Positions 42,723 through 51,771 of a DNA stretch of 64,000 nucleotides are shown in pieces. The DNA is from Micromonospora_G sp040676775 (lineage in GTDB: Bacteria > Actinomycetota > Actinomycetes > Mycobacteriales > Micromonosporaceae). Both the position numbers and the translations under genes were made by a program. The notes beneath the pieces were generated by a model, which saw nothing but the letters and a program-made list of their open reading frames with translations, ran no database searches and was not told the DNA's origin. Positions within the stretch are counted from its first letter, which is position 1, and the number at the start of each line of letters is the position of its first letter. Where the stretch lies: assembly GCF_040676775.1 (NCBI RefSeq), contig NZ_JBFAPP010000003.1, forward strand, positions 310,001-374,000. The letters run 5' to 3'.

Positions 42723-42935
42723 GTCAGCCTCGGTGGGCACGGTGCACCGTCCTGGTCCAGATCGTCGCCCGCCACCGTCGGCGGGACTTGTCACCTGATG
42801 CAACGCTCAGGCGTGACAGGGCGTAACGGCGAGGTACGTGAAGTCGTTCGGCCCAAGTGGGAGGCGGAGGGTGGAGCGGGTGTCACCTTGGCGACAACAA
42901 GCACCAGTTTTTTCTTTGCTCCCGGTGTCGAAGCG

Positions 42936-42941
42936 TAGGCT
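42936..42941 (+). promoter_or_regulatory. Leaderless -10 box (TAGGCT) before the 29-codon frame
   Basis: TAGGCT is seven bases before GTG 42949. The transcript would begin at that start codon. Confidence 0.5.
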
Positions 42942-42948
42942 GCGCACC

Positions 42949-43038
42949 GTGACAGAGGCGCCGGCAAAGATCGTCTACTCATTGGTCGGCGGGCTGTCCG
43001 TGACCATCGGTAACTTCAGGACGACCGGATGCGACTGA
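42949..43038 (+). CDS. Candidate 29-residue leader peptide
   Basis: A short frame, VTEAPAKIVYSLVGGLSVTI followed by nine residues to TGCD and stop. It starts at GTG 42949, seven bases after the TAGGCT -10 box, and its last ten bases overlap the ATG of the MBL gene. Position and start signal suggest a translated leader coupled to that gene. It has no recognised domain, and chance cannot be excluded. Confidence 0.45.
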   Translation: MTEAPAKIVYSLVGGLSVTIGNFRTTGCD

Positions 43039-43775
43039 CTGTTCTGGGCTGTGCCGGGAGCTTCCCGGGTCCCGAGGCGGCCTGTTCGGCCTACCTGATC
43101 GAGGCTGACGGATTCCGCCTGCTGGTCGACTTCGGTTCCGGGTCCCTGACCGCCCTGCAGCGCTACGCCGGGCTGCACGCGGTCGACGCGATCCTCCTCA
43201 CCCACCTGCACTGCGACCACATCCTCGACGCGGTCACCTACGTCGTCGTGCGCCGGTACGCCCCCGACGGGCCGTACCCGCCACTGCCGGTGTACGCACC
43301 GGCCGGCGCGCCGGACCGGCTCGCCGCCGCGTACAGCCAGGAGGAGACCGGCGTCGACGACGTCTACACCTTCTACGGCCTACAGCCGGGCAGCTTCCCG
43401 ATCGGCCCGTTCACGGTCACCGTCGACCGGGTCAACCACCCCGTCGAAACCTACGGCGTACGCCTGGAGCACAACGGCCGGTCGCTCGCGTACTCCTCCG
43501 ACACCGCGCCCTGCGAGGCGCTGCTGCGGCTGGCCCAGGGCGCCGACCTGTTCCTCTGCGAGGCGAGCTACCTCGACGGCGTGGACAACCCTCCGGACCT
43601 GCACCTGACCGGGCGCGAGGCCGGCGAGATCGCCACCAAGTCGGAGGTCGGACGGCTGGTGCTGACCCACCTGGTCAGCGCCTGGGGGAGCGAGGCGCTG
43701 ACCCACGAGGCCGCCGCGTCGGCCTTCGCCGGGCCGGTGGAAATCGCCCGACCAGGTGCCCGCTACGACATCTGA
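43029..43775 (+). CDS. MBL-fold hydrolase (Rv1339-like phosphodiesterase)
   Basis: 248 residues. The beta-lactamase fold has THLHCDHILDAVTYVVV with His59, His61, Asp63 and His64, then the later metal residues in LAYSSDTAPCEALLRLA and LTHLVSAWG. Its place before rph and rdgB matches Rv1339 of M. tuberculosis, reported to be an atypical cyclic-AMP phosphodiesterase; that activity here is inference. ATG 43029 has AGGA eight bases upstream and overlaps the end of the 29-codon leader. Confidence 0.9.
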   Translation: MRLTVLGCAGSFPGPEAACSAYLIEADGFRLLVDFGSGSLTALQRYAGLHAVDAILLTHLHCDHILDAVTYVVVRRYAPDGPYPPLPVYAPAGAPDRLAAAYSQEETGVDDVYTFYGLQPGSFPIGPFTVTVDRVNHPVETYGVRLEHNGRSLAYSSDTAPCEALLRLAQGADLFLCEASYLDGVDNPPDLHLTGREAGEIATKSEVGRLVLTHLVSAWGSEALTHEAAASAFAGPVEIARPGARYDI

Positions 43776-43876
43776 CAACGGGTCGGACATCGACGGCGAC
43801 ATCTTGTGCGGCACTGTTTGCCAACCGGTCAGCTAGCCGTCGCCCGCCGCACCAGCACGGGTTCCACGGTGAGCGC

Positions 43877-45022
43877 ATGCGCATCGCGATCGTCACGGAG
43901 TCCTTCCCGCCGGATGTCAATGGTGTGGCGCATTCCGTCGTCCGCGTCGCCGAGCACCTGGTCCACCGGGGGCACACCCCGATCGTGATCGCTCCGGCGC
44001 CGTCGTCAGCCACCCGTGGTGTACCCGGCGACCACCCGTACCCGGTGATTCGGGTGCCGAGCGTGGCCGTGCCCCGCTACCGCAGCTTCCGGCTCGGGCT
44101 GCCGTCCGCCCGACTCGCCGACGCGCTGAACCAGCACGCCCCGGACGTCGTCCACCTGGCCAGCCCGTTCGTGCTCGGTGCCCGGGGCATGGCCGTGGCC
44201 GGTCAACTCGACCTGCCGACCCTGGCGGTCTACCAGACCGACCTGGCCGCGTACGCCCGCCATTACCGGCTCGGCTGGGGCGAGGCCGCCGCCTGGCGCT
44301 GGCTGCGCAACATCCACAACGCCGCCGACCGTACCCTCGCCCCGTCCACCCGGTCCGCCGCGGACCTGGTCACGCACGGCGTACAGCGGGTGTGGTTGTG
44401 GCGCCGAGGTGTCGACAGCGTCCGCTTCGACCCGGCGCTGCGCAGCGACGAGGTACGCGCGACGCTCGCCCCGAACGGCGAACTGCTGGTCGGCTACGTC
44501 GGCCGGCTCGCGGTGGAGAAGCGGGTGGAACTGCTCGCGGCCGCCTCCCGGCTGCCCGGCGTACGGCTGGTCGTCGTCGGGGACGGTCCGGCCCGGCGGG
44601 ACCTGGAACGGGCCCTGCCCGACGCACTCTTCCTCGGCGCCCGGCAGGGGTCGGAACTCGCCCGGCTCTACGCGAGCCTGGACATCTTCGTGCACAGCGG
44701 CCCGTACGAGACCTTCGGGCAGACCGTCCAGGAGGCGCTGGCCAGCGGCCTGCCGGTGGTCGCGCCGGCCGCCGGCGGCCCGCTCGACCTGGTCGAGACC
44801 GGAGTGACCGGAACCCTGGTGGCGCCGGAGGACGGTGCCGCGCTCGCCGACGCGGTCGCCGACCTGGCCGGTGACGCCGAGCGCCGCCGGGCGTACGGCC
44901 TCGCGGCCCGGACCTGGGTGGCCAACCGCACCTGGGCGGCGGTCGGTGACGAACTGATCGGGCACTACCGGGCGGTGCTGTCCGGCGCCGGAGTCGCGGC
45001 CCCACGCCGGATCGCCGCGTGA
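43877..45022 (+). CDS. GT4 glycosyltransferase, MgtA-like
   Basis: 381 residues, GT-B fold. N-terminus RIAIVTESFPPDVNGVAHSV is characteristic of mannosyltransferases such as MgtA. The donor-binding part has VGYVGRLAVEKRVELL, VVVGDGPARRDL and PYETFGQTVQEALASGLPVVAP with the EX7E-type motif. GDP-mannose as donor and a lipid acceptor are probable but not proven. The stop overlaps the next gene's GTG, so the two transferases are coupled. They are inserted between the MBL gene and rph relative to M. tuberculosis. Confidence 0.9.
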   Translation: MRIAIVTESFPPDVNGVAHSVVRVAEHLVHRGHTPIVIAPAPSSATRGVPGDHPYPVIRVPSVAVPRYRSFRLGLPSARLADALNQHAPDVVHLASPFVLGARGMAVAGQLDLPTLAVYQTDLAAYARHYRLGWGEAAAWRWLRNIHNAADRTLAPSTRSAADLVTHGVQRVWLWRRGVDSVRFDPALRSDEVRATLAPNGELLVGYVGRLAVEKRVELLAAASRLPGVRLVVVGDGPARRDLERALPDALFLGARQGSELARLYASLDIFVHSGPYETFGQTVQEALASGLPVVAPAAGGPLDLVETGVTGTLVAPEDGAALADAVADLAGDAERRRAYGLAARTWVANRTWAAVGDELIGHYRAVLSGAGVAAPRRIAA

Positions 45023-46155
45023 CGGCGCTGCGCATCGTCCGGCTGGCGAACTTCGTCACGCCCCGCTCCGGCGGGCTGCGCACCGCGCTGCGCTGCCTCG
45101 GCGCCGGCTACCGGGCGGCCGGACACGAACCCGTGCTGATCGTTCCCGGCGAGCGCGCCGCGGACGAGATGATCGGCCCGGACCGGGTCGTCACCCTGCC
45201 CGGACCGGTGCTGCCCGGCACCGGCGGCTACCGGGTGCTCGCCGGCCGCCGCCGGTTGCGCCGGCTGCTGGAGGAACTGGAGCCGGACCGGCTGGAGGTC
45301 TCGGACCGCTCGACCCTGCGCTGGACCGGCGCCTGGGCGAGGGCCAACGGGATCCCGTCGCTGATGGTGTCGCACGAGAGCCTGACCGGGCTGCTCGGTG
45401 TCTGGGGTGCCCCGGCGGCGATCGGGCAGCGGCTGGCCGACCGGCTCAACGGGCGCAGCGCGGCCACGTACGACCGGGTGGTCTGCACCACCGACTGGGC
45501 GGCGGCGGAGTTCCGCCGGATCGGCGCACCGAACCTGACCCAGGTGCCGCTCGGGGTCGACCTCGACGCCTTCCACCCCGACCGGCACAACCCGGCCCTA
45601 CGTGCCGAGTACGCCGCCGACGGCGAGGTGCTGCTGGTGCACTGCAGCCGGCTGTCGCCGGAGAAGCGGCCCGACCTGGCGATCGACGCGCTGGCGGCGC
45701 TGCGGGCCGGTGGCGTGCCGGCGACGCTGGTGGTGGTCGGTGACGGGCCCCGCCGGACCGCGCTCGGTCAACGGGCCGCCGGGCTGCCGGTGCACTTCAC
45801 CGGCTTCCTGCCCGACCGCGACCGGGTCGCCGGCCTGCTGGCCAGTGCGGACGTGGTGGTGGCGCCGGGGCCGGTGGAGACGTTCGGGCTCGCCGGTCTG
45901 GAGGCGCTCGCCTGCGGTACGCCGGTAGTGGTGAACGCCGCCAGCGCGTTGCCGGAGGTGGTCGGGGCGGCAGGGCTCGGTGCCGACGGCACCGGTGAGG
46001 CGTTCGCCGAGGCGATCGTGACCCTGCTGGGCCGGCCGGAGCCGGAACGCCGGGCCACCGCCCGCGCCCGCGCGGAGCAGTTCGGCTGGGCCGCATCGGT
46101 CGAGGGATTTCTCCGCGCCCACGACGCCCCGGTCGGACTCGCCGTCCCGGCCTGA
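45019..46155 (+). CDS. GT4 glycosyltransferase
   Basis: 378 residues, GT-B fold. N-terminus LRIVRLANFVTPRSGGLRTALR; donor domain VHCSRLSPEKRPDLAIDAL, LVVVGDGPRRTAL and GPVETFGLAGLEALACGTPVVVN. It probably adds a second sugar to the product of the preceding enzyme, perhaps in a mannosylated glycolipid. Donor and acceptor are not known. It begins at GTG 45019 in a GTGA overlap. Confidence 0.9.
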   Translation: MTALRIVRLANFVTPRSGGLRTALRCLGAGYRAAGHEPVLIVPGERAADEMIGPDRVVTLPGPVLPGTGGYRVLAGRRRLRRLLEELEPDRLEVSDRSTLRWTGAWARANGIPSLMVSHESLTGLLGVWGAPAAIGQRLADRLNGRSAATYDRVVCTTDWAAAEFRRIGAPNLTQVPLGVDLDAFHPDRHNPALRAEYAADGEVLLVHCSRLSPEKRPDLAIDALAALRAGGVPATLVVVGDGPRRTALGQRAAGLPVHFTGFLPDRDRVAGLLASADVVVAPGPVETFGLAGLEALACGTPVVVNAASALPEVVGAAGLGADGTGEAFAEAIVTLLGRPEPERRATARARAEQFGWAASVEGFLRAHDAPVGLAVPA

Positions 46156-46246
46156 CCCGTGCCGCCGGCCCGGCCAGCCCGCCGGGCTCACGAGTCTGTT
46201 CCGGCGGACCGGGGTGCCCCAGGGCGGCGGGCTGCGGTGTAACACA

Positions 46247-46252
46247 TAGGCT
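46247..46252 (+). promoter_or_regulatory. Leaderless -10 box (TAGGCT) of rph
   Basis: TAGGCT is six bases before ATG 46259, with no ribosome-binding site. It gives rph its own promoter apart from the glycosyltransferases. Confidence 0.6.
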
Positions 46253-46258
46253 GCCCCC

Positions 46259-46987
46259 ATGGCACGACCTGATGGGCGGCAGCCCGATGAACTCCGGCCG
46301 GTGACACTGACCCGGCAGTGGAGCGTGCACCCGGAAGGGTCCGTGCTCGTCGAGTTCGGCCAGACCCGGGTGCTCTGCACGGCGAGCGTCACCGAGGGGG
46401 TGCCCCGCTGGCGCAAGGGCTCCGGTCTCGGCTGGGTCACCGCCGAATACTCGATGCTGCCCCGGGCCACCACCACCCGCTCCGACCGGGAGAGCGTCAA
46501 GGGCCGCATCGGCGGCCGGACGCAGGAGATCTCCCGGCTGATCGGCCGCAGCCTGCGGGCCTGCATCGACCTGAAGGCGCTGGGCGAGAACTCGATAGTG
46601 CTCGACTGTGACGTACTGCAGGCCGACGGGGGGACCCGTACCGCCTCGGTCACCGGCGCGTACGTCGCCCTGCACGACGCGGTCGGCTGGCTGGCCGCAC
46701 GCAAGGCACTGGCCGGTAAGCCGGCCACGGTGATGCACCGTTCGGTCGCCGCGGTCAGCGTCGGCATCGTCGACGGTGAGCCCCGGCTCGACCTGAACTA
46801 CCTGGAGGACGTGGCGGCCGAGGTGGACATGAACATCGTCTGCACCGGCTCCGGGGACTTCGTCGAGGTGCAGGGGACCGGTGAGGCCAATGTCTTCGCC
46901 CGCGACCAGCTCGACGCCCTGCTCGACCTCGGGGTGCTCGGCTGCGCGGAGCTGGCCGACGCCCAACGCAAGGCCCTGGCCGGCTGA
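46259..46987 (+). CDS. rph: Ribonuclease PH
   Basis: 242 residues, typical length. Conserved start ARPDGRQPDELRPVTLTRQW, then GQTRVLCTASVTEGVPRW and SDRESVKGRIGGRTQEISRLIGRSLRA with the phosphate-binding Arg cluster, and LDCDVLQADGGTRTASVTGAY. It trims tRNA 3' ends with phosphate. It is 20 bases before rdgB; the pair rph-rdgB is conserved in actinobacteria. Confidence 0.98.
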   Translation: MARPDGRQPDELRPVTLTRQWSVHPEGSVLVEFGQTRVLCTASVTEGVPRWRKGSGLGWVTAEYSMLPRATTTRSDRESVKGRIGGRTQEISRLIGRSLRACIDLKALGENSIVLDCDVLQADGGTRTASVTGAYVALHDAVGWLAARKALAGKPATVMHRSVAAVSVGIVDGEPRLDLNYLEDVAAEVDMNIVCTGSGDFVEVQGTGEANVFARDQLDALLDLGVLGCAELADAQRKALAG

Positions 46988-47007
46988 GAGTGGAACGAGG
47001 AGAGCAG

Positions 47008-47622
47008 ATGACCCGGGTGCTGCTGGCGACCCGCAACAAGAAGAAGCTGGTCGAACTGCAGCGCATCCTGGACGGGGCGCTCGGTCCACAACGGATCGAG
47101 CTGGTCGGCCTGGCCGACCTGCCCACGTACCAGGAGGTGCCGGAGACCGGGCTCACGTTCGGCGAGAACGCCCTGCTGAAGGCGCGCGAGGGGGTCAAGC
47201 ACACCGGCCTGCCGACGGTGGCCGACGACTCCGGCCTGGCCGTGGACGCGCTCAACGGCATGCCCGGCGTGTTCAGCGCCCGCTGGTCCGGTCGGCACGG
47301 CGACGACCGGGCCAACCTGGAACTGCTGCTCGGGCAGACCGGTGACGTACCGGACGAGCACCGGGGCGCCGCCTTCGTCTGCGCGGTGGCGCTGGTGCTG
47401 CCCGGCGGCAAGGAACACCTGGTCGACGGCAGGCAGACCGGACGGCTGCTGCGCGCTCCGCGGGGCGAGGGCGGCTTCGGCTACGACCCGATCTTCCTCG
47501 GTGACGGCCAGGACCGTACGAACGCCGAACTCTCCCCGACCGAGAAGGACGCGGTCAGCCACCGGGGCAAGGCGCTGCGCGCCCTGGCGAAGGTGATCGC
47601 CAAGGTGCTGCTACCCGGCTGA
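47008..47622 (+). CDS. rdgB: Non-canonical purine NTP pyrophosphatase (RdgB/HAM1)
   Basis: 204 residues. Motifs TRVLLATRNKKKLVELQRIL, ETGLTFGENALLKAR, TVADDSGLAVDAL and GFGYDPIFLGDG, with SHRGKALRAL at the C-terminus. It removes ITP, dITP and XTP from nucleotide pools. ATG 47008 has GAGGAGAG upstream. It is followed by a strong hairpin facing the hut operon. Confidence 0.97.
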   Translation: MTRVLLATRNKKKLVELQRILDGALGPQRIELVGLADLPTYQEVPETGLTFGENALLKAREGVKHTGLPTVADDSGLAVDALNGMPGVFSARWSGRHGDDRANLELLLGQTGDVPDEHRGAAFVCAVALVLPGGKEHLVDGRQTGRLLRAPRGEGGFGYDPIFLGDGQDRTNAELSPTEKDAVSHRGKALRALAKVIAKVLLPG

Positions 47623-47638
47623 CCCCACCGGCATCGAC

Positions 47639-47680
47639 AAGTGCCCCTTCCCGCGCGAGAAGCGACGGGAAGGGGCACTT
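47639..47680. terminator. Two-way terminator between rdgB and hutH
   Basis: A perfect 15-base stem AAGTGCCCCTTCCCG (47639-47653) with 47666-47680 and a 12-base loop, followed by TTCG. Confidence 0.9.
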
Positions 47681-47702
47681 TCGTGTGCCAGCGGGCCGAC
47701 GG

Positions 47703-49244
47703 TCACGCCAGCGGGCCGATCGCGGACTCGATCGCGGTGCGCAGGTCCGGGCCGGAAACCACCGCGCGGGCGGACTCCAGGGCCGGGGCCAGGAAGATGT
47801 CCGGGCCGGGTTCCCCGGCGAACCGGGCCACCGCGTTCACCGCGGCCCGACCGGCCGGTGACGGGGTCAGCGGGGCGCGCAGTTGCAGTCCGCGTACGGC
47901 GGCCAGCAGTTCCACCGCGAGCAGGCTGGTCAGGTTGTCCAGCACCGTACGGAGTTTGCGGGTGGCCGCCCAGCCCATCGAGACGTGGTCCTCCTGCATG
48001 CCGCTGGTGGGCAGCGAGTCCACCGAGGCCGGGGCGGCGAGCCGGCGGTTCTCCGCCACGATCCCGGCCGCGGTGTACTGGGCGATCATCAGCCCGGAGT
48101 TGACCCCGGCGTCCGGGGTGAGGAACGCCGGCAGGTCCCGGTTGCGGGTGATGTCGAGCAGCCGGTCCACCCGGCGTTCCGAGATCGCGCCCACCTCGGC
48201 GGCGGCGATGGCGAGGAAGTCGGCGGCGAAGCCGAGCGGGGCGCCGTGGAAGTTACCGGTCGACTCGACCCGACCGTCCGGCAGCACCACCGGGTTGTCC
48301 ACCACGGAGAGGAGTTCCCGACCGGCGACCGAGGTGACGAAACCGAGGGTGTCCCGGGCGGCGCCGGCCACCTGCGGGGCGCAGCGCATCGAGTACGCGT
48401 CCTGGACGGCGTGTACCAGGTCGTTGCGGTGCGAGTCCATGATGCCGGAGCCCTGGAGCAGTCGGTGGATGTTCGCCGCCGAGACGGCCTGCCCCGGATG
48501 CGGGCGGATGCTGTGCAACTCGGGCTGGAACGGCCGGTCGGTGCCGAGCATCGCCTCGATCGCCAGGGCGGCGGTGACGTCGGCCATCGCGAACAGGTGT
48601 TCCGCGTCGCCGGTCGCGAGCAGCAGCATGCCGAGCATGCCGTCGGTGCCGTTGATCAGCGCCAGCCCCTCCTTCGCGGCCAGCTCGATCGGGGCCAGCC
48701 CGGCCCGGTGCAGGGCCACCGATGCGTCCTCGCGGGTGCCGCCGCCCTTGCCGAGGATCCAGCCCTCGCCGAGCAGCGCCAGCGCGCAGTGCGCCAGCGG
48801 GGCCAGGTCACCGGAGGCGCCGAGCGAGCCGTGTTCGGGCACCCACGGGGTGATGTCGTGGTTGAGCAGGTCGACCAGGGACTGCGCGACCAGTGGCCGT
48901 ACCCCGGAGTGGCCGAGCGCGAGGGAGCGTACGCGCAGCAGCATCATGGCCCGGACCACCTCGCGGGGCATCGGGGCACCGATCCCGGCGGCGTGGGAAC
49001 GGATCAGCGCGTGCTGCAACTCGGCCCGGCGCTCGGGCGCGACGAACGTGTTGGCGAGCGCGCCGAAGCCGGTGGAAACCCCGTAGACCGGGCGGCCGTC
49101 CTGTTCGATCCGGTCCACGATCGCCCGGCTGGTCTCCATCGCCGCGATGGTGGCGGGGGCGAGCACGACCGTGGCCGAGCCGCGGGCGACGGCGACGACG
49201 TCGGCGGGGGTGACGCCTGCGGGGGTGACGGTGACTACTGACAT
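47703..49244 (-). CDS. hutH: Histidine ammonia-lyase
   Basis: 513 residues. The MIO cofactor forms from Ala-Ser-Gly in GSLGASGDLAPLAHCAL near residue 143. YGVSTGFGALANT gives the active-site Tyr, and the C-terminal half is the usual helical bundle with QEDHVSMGW. It turns histidine into urocanate. It is the last gene of the hut operon, overlapping hutI by ten bases. Confidence 0.97.
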   Translation of the reverse strand: MSVVTVTPAGVTPADVVAVARGSATVVLAPATIAAMETSRAIVDRIEQDGRPVYGVSTGFGALANTFVAPERRAELQHALIRSHAAGIGAPMPREVVRAMMLLRVRSLALGHSGVRPLVAQSLVDLLNHDITPWVPEHGSLGASGDLAPLAHCALALLGEGWILGKGGGTREDASVALHRAGLAPIELAAKEGLALINGTDGMLGMLLLATGDAEHLFAMADVTAALAIEAMLGTDRPFQPELHSIRPHPGQAVSAANIHRLLQGSGIMDSHRNDLVHAVQDAYSMRCAPQVAGAARDTLGFVTSVAGRELLSVVDNPVVLPDGRVESTGNFHGAPLGFAADFLAIAAAEVGAISERRVDRLLDITRNRDLPAFLTPDAGVNSGLMIAQYTAAGIVAENRRLAAPASVDSLPTSGMQEDHVSMGWAATRKLRTVLDNLTSLLAVELLAAVRGLQLRAPLTPSPAGRAAVNAVARFAGEPGPDIFLAPALESARAVVSGPDLRTAIESAIGPLA

Positions 49245-50458
49245 TGGGGTACTCCGTTGTGCAGGACCTGGCGGATCAGCGGTACCCCTGGCCGGTAGGC
49301 CAGGTGCAGATACGAGGGCGCGTCGAGGATGGTCAGGTCGGCCCGCGCGCCCCGGCGCAGCACGCCGACGTCGTCGCGGCGCAGCGCCCGCGCCCCTCCG
49401 GCGGTCGCGGCCCAGACCGCCTCCGCCGGGGTCATCCCCATTTCGCGTACGGCGAGAGCGATGCAGAACGGCATCGACGAGGTGTACGACGAGCCGGGGT
49501 TGCAGTCCGTGGCGAGCGCGACCGTGACCCGTGCGTCCAGCAGGCGCCGCGCGTCCGGGTACGGCGACCGGGTGGAGAACTCCGCCCCCGGCAGCAGGGT
49601 CGCGACGGTGGTGGTTTCCGAACCGGAGGTCCAGTCGACGGTGGTGGAGGCGAGCGCGTCCACGTCGGCGTCGGTCAGGTGGGTGCAGTGGTCGGCGCTG
49701 GCGGCGCCGAGTTCCACGGCGAGCTGTACCCCCGGGCCGGGGCCGAGCTGGTTGGCGTGCAGTCGTAGACCGAGACCGGCGGCCTGGCCGACGGTGAGGA
49801 TCGCGCGGGCGTGGTCGGCGTCGAACGCGCCCCGTTCGCAGAACACGTCGATCCAGCGGGCGTACGGCAGGGCGGCGCGCAGCATCGGCCCGCAGACCAG
49901 GCTGACGTAGTCGTCGGGCCGGTCGGCGTACTCGGGTGGGACTACGTGCGCGCCGAGGAAGGTGGTCTCGGTGCTGAACTCACCGGCGATCCGCAGCGAG
50001 CGGGCCTCGTCAGTGACGCTGAGCCCGTACCCGCTCTTGATCTCGATCGTGGTGGTGCCCTGGCGCAGCGCCTCGATCCGCAGCCGGGAGACGTTGGCCC
50101 GCAGCGTGTCGTCGCTGGCGGCGCGGGTTGCCCCGACCGTGGTCCGGATCCCGCCGCCGGTGTACGGCTGACCGGCCATCCGGGCCGCGAACTCCGGTGC
50201 CCGGTCACCGGCGAAGACCAGGTGCGAGTGGCTGTCCACGAATCCGGGCAGCACCGCCGCACCGTCGGCGTCGATCCGCCCGTCGGCGGCCGGGGCGTAC
50301 TTCGCCGGGCCGAGCCAGGCGATCCGGCCGTCCTCGACCAGCAGCGCCGCCCGGCGCCGGATGCCGAGCGGCCCGGCCTCGCCGTACGGCTCGTTGGTGA
50401 CCAGCTCACCGATGTTGTCGACCAGCAGGCTCGGCCCCGGGTGGACGCTCACCGCCAC
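49235..50458 (-). CDS. hutI: Imidazolonepropionase
   Basis: 407 residues, amidohydrolase fold. Metal site VDSHSHLVFAGDRAPEF, then TTIEIKSGYGLSVTDEARSL and the C-terminal ATDCNPGSSYTSSMPFC. It hydrolyses imidazolone propionate to formiminoglutamate. It overlaps hutF and hutH at both ends. The first about ten residues are uncertain because two GTG codons are close together. Confidence 0.97.
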   Translation of the reverse strand: MAVSVHPGPSLLVDNIGELVTNEPYGEAGPLGIRRRAALLVEDGRIAWLGPAKYAPAADGRIDADGAAVLPGFVDSHSHLVFAGDRAPEFAARMAGQPYTGGGIRTTVGATRAASDDTLRANVSRLRIEALRQGTTTIEIKSGYGLSVTDEARSLRIAGEFSTETTFLGAHVVPPEYADRPDDYVSLVCGPMLRAALPYARWIDVFCERGAFDADHARAILTVGQAAGLGLRLHANQLGPGPGVQLAVELGAASADHCTHLTDADVDALASTTVDWTSGSETTTVATLLPGAEFSTRSPYPDARRLLDARVTVALATDCNPGSSYTSSMPFCIALAVREMGMTPAEAVWAATAGGARALRRDDVGVLRRGARADLTILDAPSYLHLAYRPGVPLIRQVLHNGVPQCQ

Positions 50459-51771
50459 ACCTGCGCGATCGACCGGCGAAGCTCCGCGGGCACGTCGATC
50501 GACACATGCCGGCCGTCGCGGACCACCACCCGACCGTCGACCAGCACGTCGGTGACGTCGGCGGCGGTGGCCGCGAAGAAAACCCCGGCCGGCGGCACCG
50601 CGGCGGTCCGTACGCTGTCCAGCCGGACCGTGACCAGGTCGGCCCGGAAGCCGGCGGCGATCGTGCCGGCGTCGGCCCAGCCCAGCGCGGTGTGCCCGGC
50701 GGCGGTGGCGGCGTGGGTGAGTTCGGCCGGGCCGAAGTGCCCGCGCCGCTCGGTACGCAGCCGCTCGTCGAGTTCGACCGCACGCGCCTCCTCGAACAGG
50801 TCGATCACGGCGTGGCTGTCCGAACCGAGGCTCAGCGGGCTGCCGGCGTCGGCGAGGGCGCGGGCCGGTCCGATCCCGTCGGCCAGGTCCCGTTCGGTGG
50901 TCGGGCAGAGGCAGGTGCCGGTGCCGGTCTCGCCGAGCAGGGCCACCCCGTCCTCGCTCAGGTGGGTGGCGTGCACCGCGGTCGCGGTCGGCCCGAGTAC
51001 GCCCATGTCGGCCAGGAGCTGGACCGGGGTGCAGCCGTGGGTGGCGAGGCAGGCGTCGTTCTCGGCCCGCTGCTCGGACAGGTGGAAGTGCAGCGGCCCG
51101 CCGCTGTTGCGGTAGGCGAAGCTGGACAGCGCACCGAGCGGGACCGCCCGTACCGAGTGCAGCGCGGCACCGAGCCGCAGATGCGGCGCGGACGGCAGTT
51201 TGCCGTGCCGGTCCGACCAGGCGTCCACGTCCCGGTCGCCGAACCGCCGTTGCACCCCGTGCAGCGGCTCACCGTCCACGGTGGAGGTCAGGTAGAGCGT
51301 GTCCAGCAGGGTGAGCCGGACACCGGCCTGGGCGGCGGCCTCGACCAGCGCGGCACCCATCACGTTCGGTTCGGCGTACGGGCTGCCGTCGGGCTGGTGG
51401 TGCAGGTAGTGGAACTCGCCCACGCAGGTGATCCCGGCCAGCGCCATCTCGGCGTACGTGGCTCTGGCCAGGGCGAGGTAGGTGTCCGGGTCGAGTCGTC
51501 CGGCGACCTCGTACATCCGGTCCCGCCAGCTCCAGAACGTACCGCCGCCGGTGTGGGTGTGACCGCGTAACGCCCGGTGGAACGCGTGCGAGTGGGTGTT
51601 CGCCAGCCCCGGCAGGGTGACCCCCGGCAGCCGGTGCACGCCTGGCGGCACCTGCACCCCGGCGGTCACACCGCTGAACCTGCCGTCGTCGACCTCGATC
51701 AGCACGTCGGGCGTCGGCGCCTCGTCGCCGGGCAGCCAGGCGTACTCGGCGTGGAACCGTCGTGTGCTCAT
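50449..51771 (-). CDS. hutF: Formimidoylglutamate deiminase
   Basis: 440 residues, amidohydrolase fold. Zn site GLANTHSHAFHRALRGHTH, then CVGEFHYLHHQPDG, FHLSEQRAEND, THLSEDGVALLGETG and LGSDSHAVIDLFEEAR. HutF removes the imino group of formiminoglutamate as ammonia, leaving formylglutamate. This identifies the pathway branch that then needs a deformylase. It is joined to its neighbours by short overlaps (ATGA with the M20 gene). Confidence 0.95.
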   Translation of the reverse strand: MSTRRFHAEYAWLPGDEAPTPDVLIEVDDGRFSGVTAGVQVPPGVHRLPGVTLPGLANTHSHAFHRALRGHTHTGGGTFWSWRDRMYEVAGRLDPDTYLALARATYAEMALAGITCVGEFHYLHHQPDGSPYAEPNVMGAALVEAAAQAGVRLTLLDTLYLTSTVDGEPLHGVQRRFGDRDVDAWSDRHGKLPSAPHLRLGAALHSVRAVPLGALSSFAYRNSGGPLHFHLSEQRAENDACLATHGCTPVQLLADMGVLGPTATAVHATHLSEDGVALLGETGTGTCLCPTTERDLADGIGPARALADAGSPLSLGSDSHAVIDLFEEARAVELDERLRTERRGHFGPAELTHAATAAGHTALGWADAGTIAAGFRADLVTVRLDSVRTAAVPPAGVFFAATAADVTDVLVDGRVVVRDGRHVSIDVPAELRRSIAQVWR

